NCBI GenBank assembly: GCA_019745415.1
Contig: JAIETF010000026.1
Location: 186,001 to 250,000 of the forward strand
Source of the DNA: Candidatus Obscuribacterales bacterium
GTDB taxonomy: Bacteria > Cyanobacteriota > Vampirovibrionia > Obscuribacterales > Obscuribacteraceae
Length of the DNA: 64,000 bases
Direction of reading: 5' to 3'
How positions within the stretch are numbered: the first letter of the stretch is position 1; each line of letters begins with the position of its first letter. Positions 1 to 8,209 of this stretch are shown here, in pieces. The notes under the pieces are model-generated. The model had not been told where the DNA came from, did no database searches, and saw nothing but the letters and a program-made list of their open reading frames with translations. The translations under genes were made by a program, and so were the position numbers.

Positions 1-1
1 G

Positions 2-676
2 TTGAATGACTGCTATCTCTTGGCTTCGATTGGAGCAGTGTCTTACAGCGACCCTGAACTGGTGCGGGATATGATCAAGGACAACGGTGACGGCACTTTT
101 ACGGTGACGTTTCCGGGGGCTAAAAATGAACCGATATCGGTTAAATCTCCGACCGAGGCCGAGCGCGGTTTGTTCAACCAGCCAGGGGAATACGGCATCT
201 GGGCGTCTGTCCTAGAAAAAGCCTATGGCGCCTATTGCCAACGCAGCGTCTTCCGGCGCACACCACTTAACTTGGGCGGTGGTGACTCGCCAGCGGAAGG
301 TGCTGATGGCGGAGGCTGGTATTCGGCTTTGGGTCTATTTACCGGTCGACCTTATCAAAATCATGTAATGCCTTTGGTAAGCAACAAATATCTAGCCCAA
401 AAACTAGACGAATCACTGAACAAGCAACCGATAAGACCGGTAATTGCCGATACCGGTCCCGGAAGACCCTTCTATTTCACACCCGAAACCAAAGACGGCT
501 ACGCCCGAGCTCATATCTATACCGTACTAGCCTATGACCCCAAAGGTCCAGACGGCGGCACGGTGACGGTGCGAAATCCCTGGGGCGGCGCCAAGGGCAG
601 CCGCGCCGGCGAATACTCAATGTCGTTTGAAGAGTTTGACCAGAACTTCTTCAATATTGCCTACGGAGAGAAATAG
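2..676 (+). CDS. Calpain-like cysteine protease, 3' part (truncated by window edge)
   Basis: The gene enters from the left edge, so its start is unseen. The visible part looks like the catalytic core of a family C2 (calpain) cysteine protease: NDCYLLA at the first residues carries the probable catalytic Cys, AHIYTVLAYD near residue 168 gives the His, and VRNPWGG near residue 190 gives the Asn and the typical NPWG signature. Calpains are papain-fold endopeptidases; bacterial versions are usually secreted or part of larger proteins. The next gene follows after 8 bases, so the two are probably co-transcribed. A copy of the ACCGATATCGGT palindrome lies inside the gene and encodes EPISV. The family call is fairly sure; substrate and location are unknown. 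Confidence 0.75.
   Translation: MNDCYLLASIGAVSYSDPELVRDMIKDNGDGTFTVTFPGAKNEPISVKSPTEAERGLFNQPGEYGIWASVLEKAYGAYCQRSVFRRTPLNLGGGDSPAEGADGGGWYSALGLFTGRPYQNHVMPLVSNKYLAQKLDESLNKQPIRPVIADTGPGRPFYFTPETKDGYARAHIYTVLAYDPKGPDGGTVTVRNPWGGAKGSRAGEYSMSFEEFDQNFFNIAYGEK
129..142. repeat. Iterated palindrome, copy 1 (AACCGATATCGGTT)
   Basis: Perfect 14-bp palindrome centred on GATATC, inside the calpain-like coding region, read in frame as N-E-P-I-S-V. It is one of seven copies of the same core in the window. Confidence 0.8.
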
Positions 677-684
677 AGGCGGGG

Positions 685-1065
685 ATGTTTAGTGCGAAAG
701 TTATTCTAGTAGGAGCTGCTGCCGTCATTATCGGCATCGACGTATATTGGGCAAAGCAACTAGACTTTCCGCAGAAAATTTACGACGGGCTTAGGCAATC
801 TCTCAATATCTGGCAAGAGAAGAACTTTACACCAAGAATGCCGTACAAAGAATTTCGCAGTATTGTCGAGAGTAATGGCGCGACAAGCCGATTTGAGCGC
901 GTAAAACTAGTTGATTCAAATTACGCGGGCATTTACTTTGAAGTCAAAGAAAAGGGTCAAACAGGTTCCTACCGGGTTTATGTGCCGAGCGATGCTAGAG
1001 ATGGTCTCTTTGACAAGCTCGCGGCCAAGGGCATACTAGTGGACTTCGAATATTCCTGTATTTAA
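685..1065 (+). CDS. Small membrane-anchored or secreted hypothetical protein
   Basis: 126 aa. The first 20 residues (MFSAKVILVGAAAVIIGIDV) form one hydrophobic segment, either an uncleaved signal anchor or a transmembrane helix. The rest is soluble, mixed alpha/beta in appearance, and ends in CI. A purine-rich stretch (GAGGCGGGG) precedes the ATG, and the gene starts 8 bases after the calpain-like protease, so it is probably in the same operon. I do not recognise the family. A role as inhibitor or partner of the protease is possible from context only. Confidence 0.65.
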   Translation: MFSAKVILVGAAAVIIGIDVYWAKQLDFPQKIYDGLRQSLNIWQEKNFTPRMPYKEFRSIVESNGATSRFERVKLVDSNYAGIYFEVKEKGQTGSYRVYVPSDARDGLFDKLAAKGILVDFEYSCI

Positions 1066-1185
1066 TGGTCCGAAGCCAAACCCGAAGCCACCCTTTAGGC
1101 ACAGATAGTCGAACCAGAGCCCGTGAAAGCACTGTGGCGCATTGTGTGTAAGCATCTCTGCTGGAGTTAGACCCTAGCTTGCTTT

Positions 1186-1653
1186 CTACAAACCTAAATC
1201 GCTCAGCCCGGGATGGTTATCTGGACGTTTTCCGAGAGGCCAGTGAAACAAGCGCTCAGAACTGGAAATCGGCAGGTCATTGATACTGGCATAGCGCAAA
1301 CGCATCAGTCCGTCTTCAGAAAACTCCCAGTTCTCATTTCCATAGGAACGCATCCAGTTTTCTGCGTTGTCATGCCATTCGTAGGCGAAGCGCACCGCTA
1401 TTCTATTGCCATCGAAAGACCAAAGCTCTTTGATGAGCCTATAGTCTAATTCTTGCTTCCACTTGCGGTGCAAGAACGAGATGATTTCTTCTCTACCGCT
1501 CAGAAACTCAGAGCGGTTTCGCCAGCGCGAGTCCTCAGTGTAGGCAAGCGCTACTTTCTCTGGCTCTCTCGAATTCCAGGCATCTTCTGCCAAACGCACT
1601 TTCTCAATTGCAGAACTGCGCGTAAAAGGCGGCAGAGGTGGACGAATCACCAT
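1186..1653 (-). CDS. DUF1348 / SnoaL-like (NTF2-fold) protein
   Basis: 155 aa. The whole protein matches the well-known DUF1348 pattern from memory: [12 protein letters not shown] at the start, [51 protein letters not shown] and [16 protein letters not shown] at the end. These are small NTF2-fold proteins; the enzymatic role is not established. I chose the ATG at 1653 ([10 protein letters not shown]) because the family starts there and GGAGAC lies just upstream; the frame is open further but would run into the TetR gene. It lies 19 bases downstream of the tetR gene, which suggests one operon. Confidence 0.85.
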   Translation of the reverse strand: MVIRPPLPPFTRSSAIEKVRLAEDAWNSREPEKVALAYTEDSRWRNRSEFLSGREEIISFLHRKWKQELDYRLIKELWSFDGNRIAVRFAYEWHDNAENWMRSYGNENWEFSEDGLMRLRYASINDLPISSSERLFHWPLGKRPDNHPGLSDLGL

Positions 1654-1672
1654 GGGTGTCTCCGTATGAGTG

Positions 1673-2245
1673 TTAACTTTCAAGTTGACGGGAAGAGCCG
1701 AAAAGCATATCCGGCGCCTGGCGTAGCGCTCTCTTGAATATGCTCTTGTCGCCAACAATGCGAGAGACCAGCAAGGCACCTTCAAGCTGGGCAACGCAAT
1801 CTTCTGCGCGTGTCTGGGCATCATTGGCTGGCACGCCGCTCTTTTCTGCCAGTTCAGCCAGAGCGGAAATCCAGAGATTCATTAAGTCTTTCAGTTCGAT
1901 GCGGCAACCGTTCTCAGCAGGACCAACTGCCAACGCTGCAAATAAGCAACCTCGCTGCCCTCCCTCAAAGAAAGAATCTAGCTCGCTTATGAAGACCTTA
2001 ACTCGCCCCCGTGGAGGAGTTGCATCATCTTTGAGTTGTTCCAGTCGCGGTCGAAACCAGTCTCCAAGCAGTTTCACCAGCTCATCGCGCATCTGTTCTT
2101 TCCCACCAGGGAAATGGTGATAAAGGCTGGCTTTACCGAGCTTGGTGCGTTCGGAAATCATCGCCATGGATGTGCCTTCGTAACCGCATTCACGGAAGAG
2201 CTCAAGAACCGCTTGCAAAATTTCCTGCCGTGATGCCGTCGCCAT
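1673..2245 (-). CDS. TetR-family transcriptional repressor
   Basis: 190 aa from the ATG ([10 protein letters not shown]); a GTG nine bases earlier is also in frame but AGGGAG sits at the right distance for the ATG. The N-terminal helix-turn-helix is typical of Tet[45 protein letters not shown] at residues about 9-52. The C-terminal ligand domain resembles that of small-molecule-responsive repressors such as YcdC/LmrA types. It is divergent from the AhpD-like gene. Two copies of a perfect or near-perfect palindrome (ACCGAACGTTCGGT) lie in the shared promoter region and are its likely operators. Probable inducers are reactive or toxic organic compounds, by inference from the neighbours. Confidence 0.9.
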   Translation of the reverse strand: MATASRQEILQAVLELFRECGYEGTSMAMISERTKLGKASLYHHFPGGKEQMRDELVKLLGDWFRPRLEQLKDDATPPRGRVKVFISELDSFFEGGQRGCLFAALAVGPAENGCRIELKDLMNLWISALAELAEKSGVPANDAQTRAEDCVAQLEGALLVSRIVGDKSIFKRALRQAPDMLFGSSRQLES

Positions 2246-2334
2246 AATAACCACTCCCTAGTAGAGAGATTATACCAATCGTTCGGCAACGCCAGAGAGC
2301 TGAACCTTGATAATTTGGGTCTTTCTATCAAGGG

Positions 2335-2386
2335 TTGACAATTAAACCGAACGTTTGGTACAGTTAATACATACCGAACGTTCGGT
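2335..2386 (+). promoter_or_regulatory. Promoter with two TetR operators for the AhpD-like gene
   Basis: A TTGACA -35 box lies at 2335-2340. It is followed by the near-palindrome ACCGAACGTTTGGT (2346-2359) and the perfect palindrome ACCGAACGTTCGGT (2373-2386), 27 bp centre to centre. The first site fills the space between the -35 and the weak -10 region (around 2359-2364), where binding would block RNA polymerase. A half-site (CGTTCGG, 2280-2286) is closer to the tetR start, suggesting autoregulation. Confidence 0.75.
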
Positions 2387-2432
2387 CGGCACAATTATCG
2401 ACCTTAAGAATGAAATGATTGGAGAGATTCAA

Positions 2433-2984
2433 ATGAGTAGACTATCTGTTGTAGAGAAGAGCTGCGAGTGCAGCGAAGTTCAGAAAGGTTTCGCAAAGGC
2501 GCAAACAGGTTTTGGCATGGTGCCGAACTTTGTGAAAGTGTTAGCCAGCTCGCCTGTTGCTGTAAACGCATTTGTTGATTACTGGTCAGCAATGTATCAG
2601 GGACAGCTCGATGCCTCGATCAGGGTACGAATCGCACTAGCTTTGAGTCAAGCCAACGCCTGCCAATACTGCGTATCAGCCCATTCGGCGATAGCCCAAG
2701 GGGCAGGCATGACCGAGAAAGAAATTGAGCTAGCTAGAGCAGGAGCCGCTTTAGCAGCGAAAGAAGATACAGCAGTGAAATTTGCACGGGCCATATTGGA
2801 GCACCGGGGAGATGTCACAGACAACGAACTGAAAGGCATGCACGAAGCGGGATTTGGCGATGGAGAAATTGTAGAAATAATTCTGCTTGTAGGCATGTTC
2901 TCAGCGGCAAACTTCATCGGTAAAGTAAGTCAAGTCGATATCGACTTTCCTGCGGTGAAAGAGCTGGCCGGCATTAAGGCATAA
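2433..2984 (+). CDS. AhpD-like carboxymuconolactone decarboxylase-family protein
   Basis: 183 aa from the ATG (MSRLSVVEKS), preceded by GGAGAG. The AhpD-fold signature is clear: ALSQANACQYCVSAHSA at residues about 70-86 with the redox CxxC and the downstream His, within an all-helical protein of the usual length for peroxidase-related AhpD proteins. Such proteins reduce peroxides or alkylhydroperoxides, often with a partner. The start MSRLSVVEKS and the order of helices fit the family. It is transcribed from the TetR-controlled promoter and ends in a strong hairpin before the next gene. An extra pair of cysteines (CECS) lies near the N-terminus. Confidence 0.85.
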   Translation: MSRLSVVEKSCECSEVQKGFAKAQTGFGMVPNFVKVLASSPVAVNAFVDYWSAMYQGQLDASIRVRIALALSQANACQYCVSAHSAIAQGAGMTEKEIELARAGAALAAKEDTAVKFARAILEHRGDVTDNELKGMHEAGFGDGEIVEIILLVGMFSAANFIGKVSQVDIDFPAVKELAGIKA

Positions 2985-2996
2985 TCGAATCTATCA

Positions 2997-3020
2997 GGGG
3001 CGCGTGAGCGCGCCCCTTTA
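2997..3020 (+). terminator. Intrinsic terminator after the AhpD-like gene
   Basis: Perfect 8-bp stem GGGGCGCG / CGCGCCCC with a TGAG loop (2997-3016), followed by TTTAATT. The short T-run suggests partial read-through into the next gene. Confidence 0.75.
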
Positions 3021-3036
3021 ATTACTGAGGTGAGTC

Positions 3037-3597
3037 ATGCATTCTGAATTTAAAAGGATAGCGTATACAAAAAGCGTAAGGGAGGCGCAACGAACTTTTG
3101 CCTCAAACGAAGCCAATCTAGAATTTAGAGAAAGCCAAGCAGCTTGCACTCTTTCGATACACGAGAGGCACTTCATAGCCGAGCGAGATGGCTTCTATAT
3201 GTCATCGGTCAATGAGAACGGTTGGCCCTATGTGCAGTATCGCGGTGGTCCACCTGGCTTTCTCAAAGTTATAGGCGAAAACACACTTGCCTTTGCCGAT
3301 TTTCGCGGGAATAGGCAGTACATAAGCACAGGCAACTTGCAGAGTAATCCCAGAGTGTGTCTATTCTTCATGGACTACGCTCATCGACGCCGACTAAAAG
3401 TCTTCGCACTAGCACGCTGGGTCAAGATAGAAGATGCAGGCGATCTGCGCGACTTGGTCTTGCTGCCCGATTATCGAGCGCTAGTGGAGCGCATATTTAT
3501 ACTGGAAGTTCAAGCATATGATTGGAACTGTCCGCAGCACATCACTCAGCGCTTTACACTCAACGAATTGGCTGCCCTCGATTTAGAAGATCAGTAA
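3037..3597 (+). CDS. Pyridoxamine 5'-phosphate oxidase-family flavoprotein
   Basis: 186 aa. The split-barrel FMN-binding fold is indicated by ERDGFYMSSVNENGWPYVQYRGGPPGFL (residues about 48-75), the LAFADFRGNRQYISTGNL segment and VCLFFMDY. These proteins bind FMN or F420 and reduce small molecules; the exact substrate is unknown. The ATG follows GAGGTGAG. It lies 52 bases after the AhpD-like gene, beyond its terminator, and may still belong to the same stress-response set. The family is well supported, the specific activity is not. Confidence 0.85.
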   Translation: MHSEFKRIAYTKSVREAQRTFASNEANLEFRESQAACTLSIHERHFIAERDGFYMSSVNENGWPYVQYRGGPPGFLKVIGENTLAFADFRGNRQYISTGNLQSNPRVCLFFMDYAHRRRLKVFALARWVKIEDAGDLRDLVLLPDYRALVERIFILEVQAYDWNCPQHITQRFTLNELAALDLEDQ

Positions 3598-3853
3598 AAT
3601 GAAATTGGAAAGTGTATTTACACCAATCGAGAACTAACAGCATCAACCAGGGTACGCCATCGCCCACGGTGCCTTCCTGCAACTTAAACCAAGCTAGTCT
3701 ATTGATGAAAGATTGCAAGGCTCGGCTTGATGCAGAAGCCTTCATTAAGGGAACATTCGAGTCAGAGAGCTTAATTTTTGTTGGCTTATTCTTGCAGCTG
3801 GTGAGCAGCTTCAACCTTTTCTGCATCATCCGGGCTGATGGAAAGCGCTATAG

Positions 3854-4081
3854 TCAATAATGAAAAGCTCCAGACCCAAGCTCCCGAATGAACATGCCAA
3901 ACAACCAGAGCGCTGCCACAAAACTGCTCATAAAAGAGAGCGACAACCATCCCATGACTAAAGCACCGAGTCCATAGGTTACATAATGCATGCTCGGCGT
4001 CATGCCGCTATAACTAATTTCCGGAGGAGGTTTCTCGATACAGTAGTGCAAGACCGGCATAAACAAACTTGAAAAATACAA
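3854..4081 (-). CDS. Possible small membrane protein or gene remnant
   Basis: 75 aa read from a TTG. Two hydrophobic stretches are visible (YVTYGLGALVMGWLSLSFM and FVAALWLFGMFI). The same frame stays open and protein-like for about 25 codons upstream (FQAWVLRFGIG) but no ATG or GTG is found before a TAG, which fits either a TTG start or a 5'-decayed gene. The rest of 3598-4318 shows no convincing gene: only short overlapping frames, AT-rich sequence and no clear terminator. Confidence 0.3.
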   Translation of the reverse strand: MYFSSLFMPVLHYCIEKPPPEISYSGMTPSMHYVTYGLGALVMGWLSLSFMSSFVAALWLFGMFIRELGSGAFHY

Positions 4082-4318
4082 GCCGATTCCGAACCGAAGG
4101 ACCCAGGCTTGAAATTTCGGTAACTTGCATCCTGATCGATATTTTGGCTATTCACTTGACTCTCTGCGGCAGTTCTCTAAGTCAATTATACTAAAGGGGT
4201 GAAAACGTCCTAAGTAACAGCACTAGAACGTCTCCAAATCTCTGAAGTTACCTCCTAGAAAGGCAGGCGTAACGCAACGTTAGAGAAAGAGAAAACTGCT
4301 CAAAACGCAGCAGAACCA

Positions 4319-4606
4319 ATGAGAACAACAACATCGACTAATAAGATCATCCTGGCAGCAATGGTCATCACCATATCGGTCGTGCTTACCGGCTTTGGTG
4401 CTGGTCAGTGGTGGTTGGAGTTAGGCTTACGAGATTCTGAACGCTGGTCTCATTTGAGCGGTGCAATGAGCGTCGATGAAATAGCTAATCTTCGCCAATC
4501 AGCAGTGCTGATCGGTTCAATGGTCGGCACAACTTGCGCTATAGCAGTTTCGTCCATTCTCTTCCTAGCAATTCGGCAGCGAAACTTGGTATTGCCCGAA
4601 AGCTAA
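4319..4606 (+). CDS. Small two-helix membrane protein, hypothetical
   Basis: 95 aa with two hydrophobic helices, residues about 9-30 (IILAAMVITISVVLTGFG) and 62-83 (VLIGSMVGTTCAIAVSSILFLA), separated by a soluble WSHLSGAMSVDEIANLRQ loop. No recognised family. The ribosome-binding site is weak, so the start is the first ATG by default. It is flanked by unrelated genes and converges with the SRPBCC gene that follows. Confidence 0.5.
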   Translation: MRTTTSTNKIILAAMVITISVVLTGFGAGQWWLELGLRDSERWSHLSGAMSVDEIANLRQSAVLIGSMVGTTCAIAVSSILFLAIRQRNLVLPES

Positions 4607-4648
4607 GAAGCGCGGGATAGATGAGCGCTTCAATTGCGAACCATCGCT

Positions 4649-5071
4649 CTACCCCAAGAGTGATGAATGCACATGACGGGCAAAGTTATCGAGGATTGCC
4701 TGCCAGCCTTGCTTCTGCTGTTCAAGCGAATGACTGCTTTCACTATCGAAAGTGACTCGCACCGTGACCCCGTCGCTTCCTTCTATAAAGTCAACACGAG
4801 CATTTCTCTCGCCAAATGAGTACTCAATTAGCTTGTTCTCAACGATATTAGTGTAAGTCCCTGCAAAGTCAAAGCCCATACTGCCGTCTTTTGCTTCCAT
4901 GCGAGAGCTGAATTGACCGCCCGTACGCAAATCAACACTAGCCTGGGTGGTGTGCCAATCTTCAGAAGCGGCGTTCCAGCGAGTAATGTCTTCAGGCGTT
5001 GTATAGGCAGCCCATACCTTGGTTACAGGTGCGGATACCAAAGTCTCGACGGTAATTCTTTCTGATGTCAC
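4649..5071 (-). CDS. SRPBCC / AHSA1-domain protein
   Basis: 140 aa, the usual length for single-domain AHSA1 (START-like) proteins. The typical start ITVETLVSAPVTKVWAAYTTPEDITRWNAASEDWH and the centre GGQFSSRMEAKDGSMGFDFAGTY are clear, as is the C-terminal helix QQKQGWQAILDNFARHV. The fold forms a deep hydrophobic cavity for small ligands; the biological role is unassigned. GGAAGG precedes the ATG. It seems to be a single gene. Confidence 0.85.
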   Translation of the reverse strand: MTSERITVETLVSAPVTKVWAAYTTPEDITRWNAASEDWHTTQASVDLRTGGQFSSRMEAKDGSMGFDFAGTYTNIVENKLIEYSFGERNARVDFIEGSDGVTVRVTFDSESSHSLEQQKQGWQAILDNFARHVHSSLLG

Positions 5072-5432
5072 TGCTTGTCCTTCCTACTCTGCTAAGTTAG
5101 CTCAGCTTGCTTCTCTCGAATCTATCAAATGATGAAATGCTATTCTAAGCTATAAGGAAAAGAAACCGCCCAGAGGTGCACCAGTCCTGATTGCATGAAT
5201 GCGCTATGTAGTGGCTAGGTAAGTTATTCGGCTTGGGACTGATCAATCCGCCGCTCCCGCCCCTACCTTGAGCGCACCCAAGCAATTTCTCAATCCCATC
5301 CCAAAGCCATTCGGCTTTTTCACGAGTTTTTCACAACTCGCCGATATACTCTCAGCATATAGCCGAACCCCCGCACATTTAGTGTTCAATATTCGGTAAC
5401 CGCAGGCATTACCAAGACAAAAAGATTTTTCT
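5072..5432. other. 361-bp intergenic region with a hairpin
   Basis: No gene seen. The only clear structure is a perfect stem CGAGTT / AACTCG with a 6-nt loop (5323-5340), about 90 bp before the start of the next gene. It could be a 5'-leader structure or a terminator remnant. No T-run follows it. Confidence 0.4.
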
Positions 5433-6710
5433 ATGACCAAATGCAGTGGCGAATCCTCGCATTGCGAGGCTCAACCCAGGGCGGAAGCCCGGGAAAATTT
5501 CACCCCCGTCCAGCAGACTGAGTGGGGAAACATATCGCGGCAGTGCCTGGCAGACAATTCTGTATGGCAAACAGCCAAAGGCGGTCAAGGCGGCGGCGAC
5601 CCGACTTTTGATAAAGCAGCTCTTTCATCGGGCTTTCTGCAATTCGGCAATATCAATGAACTGACCAACAAAGCTTCTTTCGATCGGGCTATGAACACCA
5701 ATTATTGCCGCCCAGGCGATGCTATCGCAGCCAGCCAAGGCAAAGACAACCAGCTATCTGTAGCTGATGCCGTAGCTAAACAGCCCGATAACAGCCCCCA
5801 GGCGAAAGCAGCCAGTCTGTTCAACAAAGATGTCTCTGACGAACAAAAGATTGCCACTATACGCGACCTGGCTAACTCGGGCGTAAAAAATCTCAGCTAC
5901 AAAGATGACGCGGGCAAAGAGCACAAACTGCGCCTTGAAACCATCAAAGCCGGCAGCAATCAAATGGTACATATGTATGCCGGCGACGGTGACGGACGTG
6001 AAAAGATAGCCCTCAGGGGCATATCGAAAGCCGACGGCTCGGTGGAAAGAGCCAGAGACTCTAGAGGCAACCATGTAGACTATCAAGCCAAAGGCTATGC
6101 TCAGATAGCAACGCCGCAAGGGGACTCAATAAAGGCTGAAGACAGAGGCGCCAAGGGAATTCAGAAAGACGCCGCCAGAGTCGCAGAAAAGGACGCGGCT
6201 AGAACTAGAGAAGGCGCCGAACAAGCACCGGAAGCCAAACCAGGCACTATAGATAGATCCCGCTTTGATGACCAACTGAAAGATCCAAGGGTTATGGCCG
6301 CCTTTGCCGGCAGGCTGCATTCCGAAGTCGGCTCGCAAGGACCAGCGGCTCATCTAGCTTTCGCCGAGAAGGTAATGAACCGAGCCATGGCTCGCAACCA
6401 GACCCTGATGCAAGCATTGACAGGTAGTTACTATCCAACGCACCATCCAGGCAGGTCTAACAATCCCAAGTACATCGAAGCCATTACTAAAGCCTGGAAA
6501 GAAGGAACCGACACAACCTTGGGAGCCACCGGCAATGCCTCTGGTAAAGTCGGTTTCGGTAAAGCCGGCGGTCACTATGATAAGCAAGGACATTGGGTCT
6601 CTCCCAACCAAACTGTTCGCATCAATGGCGAGCGCTTCGGATATGAGCAAGTAGACATCAACAGAGGTTGGCTCAAAAAGTATGAGCAGCTCAAACAGCC
6701 TCGAGTTTAG
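5433..6710 (+). CDS. Large protein with C-terminal cell-wall-hydrolase-like domain
   Basis: 425 aa without an obvious signal peptide. The N-terminal half is low in hydrophobics and includes a Lys/Ala/Glu-rich linker (residues about 240-275). The C-terminal part from about residue 285 (VMAAFAGRLHSEVGSQGPAAHLAFAEKVMNRAMARNQ...) follows the general layout of SleB-type cell-wall hydrolases: an early acidic residue in the first helix, then a long helix ending in a VMNRA motif. It ends in a GFGKAGGHYD-type glycine-rich section. The match is by pattern only. A Shine-Dalgarno site is missing before the ATG. It might be a secreted or phage-like lytic protein. Confidence 0.6.
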   Translation: MTKCSGESSHCEAQPRAEARENFTPVQQTEWGNISRQCLADNSVWQTAKGGQGGGDPTFDKAALSSGFLQFGNINELTNKASFDRAMNTNYCRPGDAIAASQGKDNQLSVADAVAKQPDNSPQAKAASLFNKDVSDEQKIATIRDLANSGVKNLSYKDDAGKEHKLRLETIKAGSNQMVHMYAGDGDGREKIALRGISKADGSVERARDSRGNHVDYQAKGYAQIATPQGDSIKAEDRGAKGIQKDAARVAEKDAARTREGAEQAPEAKPGTIDRSRFDDQLKDPRVMAAFAGRLHSEVGSQGPAAHLAFAEKVMNRAMARNQTLMQALTGSYYPTHHPGRSNNPKYIEAITKAWKEGTDTTLGATGNASGKVGFGKAGGHYDKQGHWVSPNQTVRINGERFGYEQVDINRGWLKKYEQLKQPRV

Positions 6711-6738
6711 TATCCAGCGTCTAGTACAGACACTTAAA

Positions 6739-7326
6739 TTAAAGCGACATGCGCATAAAGACCCGCCTATCGACCGGCAGTCCGGCTGCGATCTCGTTAT
6801 TGCGCAACTGCATCATATCGACATTGAGCTCTGATTCAGGCACAATCTGAAAGCCCAGACGACTATAGAAGGGTCGATTCCAGGGAACATCGGCAAATGT
6901 GCTAAGAAAAATTGCTGGCTGTCGATTGACTTTAGCCCATTCGATGGCAGCCATCACCAACGCCCGCCCCAGCCCTTTACCACCATGCTCGGGCAAAACA
7001 TCCAATTCTTCCAATAAACAACCATACGACCAAAGAGACAGAGCAGCAAAGCCTACAGGCACACCCTGCGCATCACAAGCCACCAACATGCGGTTAGCTT
7101 CTATCATCTCCACCACTCTCTCTTGCGGAATATGATCCGAAAGCTTCTCTTCGGCGATCAAACCTAGCCCCGAGAAGCGTTTTGCCGACGCCACTTCAAT
7201 ATCGCGCAAGAGATCTTGAATAGAGCCGGACAAAACTGCCGTAGGCACCTGCGAAGCTTGCTTGATCTGATATTCGGCAACAGACAAAGAATTACTCCCA
7301 TTCATGCGGCTCAAATCCCAAGACAC
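6739..7326 (-). CDS. GNAT-family N-acetyltransferase
   Basis: 195 aa from the GTG, seven bases after the upstream gene stops; an ATG seven codons later (MNGSNSLS) is the alternative start. The acetyl-CoA motif A is visible as LDVLPEHGGKGLGRALVMAAIEWAK (residues about 113-137), and IFLSTFADVPWNRPFYSRLGFQIV gives the motif B region. The substrate cannot be told. It is the last gene of the minus-strand group TPR protein - amidotransferase - GNAT. Confidence 0.85.
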   Translation of the reverse strand: MSWDLSRMNGSNSLSVAEYQIKQASQVPTAVLSGSIQDLLRDIEVASAKRFSGLGLIAEEKLSDHIPQERVVEMIEANRMLVACDAQGVPVGFAALSLWSYGCLLEELDVLPEHGGKGLGRALVMAAIEWAKVNRQPAIFLSTFADVPWNRPFYSRLGFQIVPESELNVDMMQLRNNEIAAGLPVDRRVFMRMSL

Positions 7327-7333
7327 CGAATGA

Positions 7334-8209
7334 CTACTTCCGGCTTGAACTATAGGTCTGCGCAGCCTCTATAAACTTAGCAAAGAGAGCCTGATTCTTT
7401 TCAAAAGCACGTTCCGGATGGAACTGCACCCCGACCACGAAGCTGCGCGCAGGCATTTCCACGGCCTCTACGACACCATCTGCGGTGCTAGCAGCCGGCA
7501 CCAAACCGACACCGAGCTTCTCAACACACTGATGGTGCGAAGTAGGCTCGGTGAGTGAATCTTTGCCAAGGGCAAGACAAAGCTTACTGCCCGGAACAAA
7601 TTTTACCTCATGTGTGTTGAAGCCTTTCTGCCAACCGTCTTTACTGGCGTGCATCACCTTAGACTGAGGATGGCTGGTGGGAATATCTTGAGTAAGAGTA
7701 CCGCCGGCTCCGATATTGAGAGCCTGACTGCCGGCACAAATACCGAGAAAAGGCATATTATTGCGGGCCAAAACAGCTTTGACCAAAGCGATATCAAAAT
7801 CAGACCTGCTTTTGTGCATAATCGAAACACTGGGGTGTGGATCAGCACCATAGATAGAGGGCGGATAATCATCACCACCGATCATCAGCACGCCATCAAG
7901 TTTACCTATGATTTTCTGCAGATCAGCCTCGGGCATCGGCGGCAATAGAACAGCTATTCCACCTGCTTTCTGAATGGCTTCGACATAGAGGTGAGAGAGT
8001 CCAATCTTGCGCGGTTTCTCACCTTGCACGTCGCAGTTTATACCAATCAAAGGTTTGACAGAAAGAGATACTTCATTTGCTCTATCCCTTTCTGTGTCTT
8101 TTGCAGTCTCTTCTGAATGCACAGGACAAGCCAAACCAAGCATCAAAGCCAAACCAAGAACGGCATAGCTTTGCCGGGTCAGACTAAAACACCTCAGCCC
8201 GAAAGGCAT
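7334..8209 (-). CDS. Secreted class-I glutamine amidotransferase-like hydrolase (peptidase C26)
   Basis: 291 aa. The N-terminus has a signal peptide (SYAVLGLALMLGLACPVHS, cleaved near residue 32). The rest is a PuuD-like gamma-glutamyl-gamma-aminobutyrate hydrolase domain: IGINCDVQGEK, GGDDYPPSIYGADPHP, the nucleophile elbow GICAGSQALNI and the catalytic QFHPE near the C-terminus. Family members cleave gamma-glutamyl bonds and are normally cytoplasmic, so export is unusual. The ATG overlaps the stop of the upstream TPR gene by one base (TAATG), indicating translational coupling. Confidence 0.85.
   Translation of the reverse strand: MPFGLRCFSLTRQSYAVLGLALMLGLACPVHSEETAKDTERDRANEVSLSVKPLIGINCDVQGEKPRKIGLSHLYVEAIQKAGGIAVLLPPMPEADLQKIIGKLDGVLMIGGDDYPPSIYGADPHPSVSIMHKSRSDFDIALVKAVLARNNMPFLGICAGSQALNIGAGGTLTQDIPTSHPQSKVMHASKDGWQKGFNTHEVKFVPGSKLCLALGKDSLTEPTSHHQCVEKLGVGLVPAASTADGVVEAVEMPARSFVVGVQFHPERAFEKNQALFAKFIEAAQTYSSSRK

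Noticed and set aside
1654..1824. Extension of the DUF1348 gene upstream
   Set aside because: Overlaps the tetR gene in another frame, and the family starts at the ATG at 1653.
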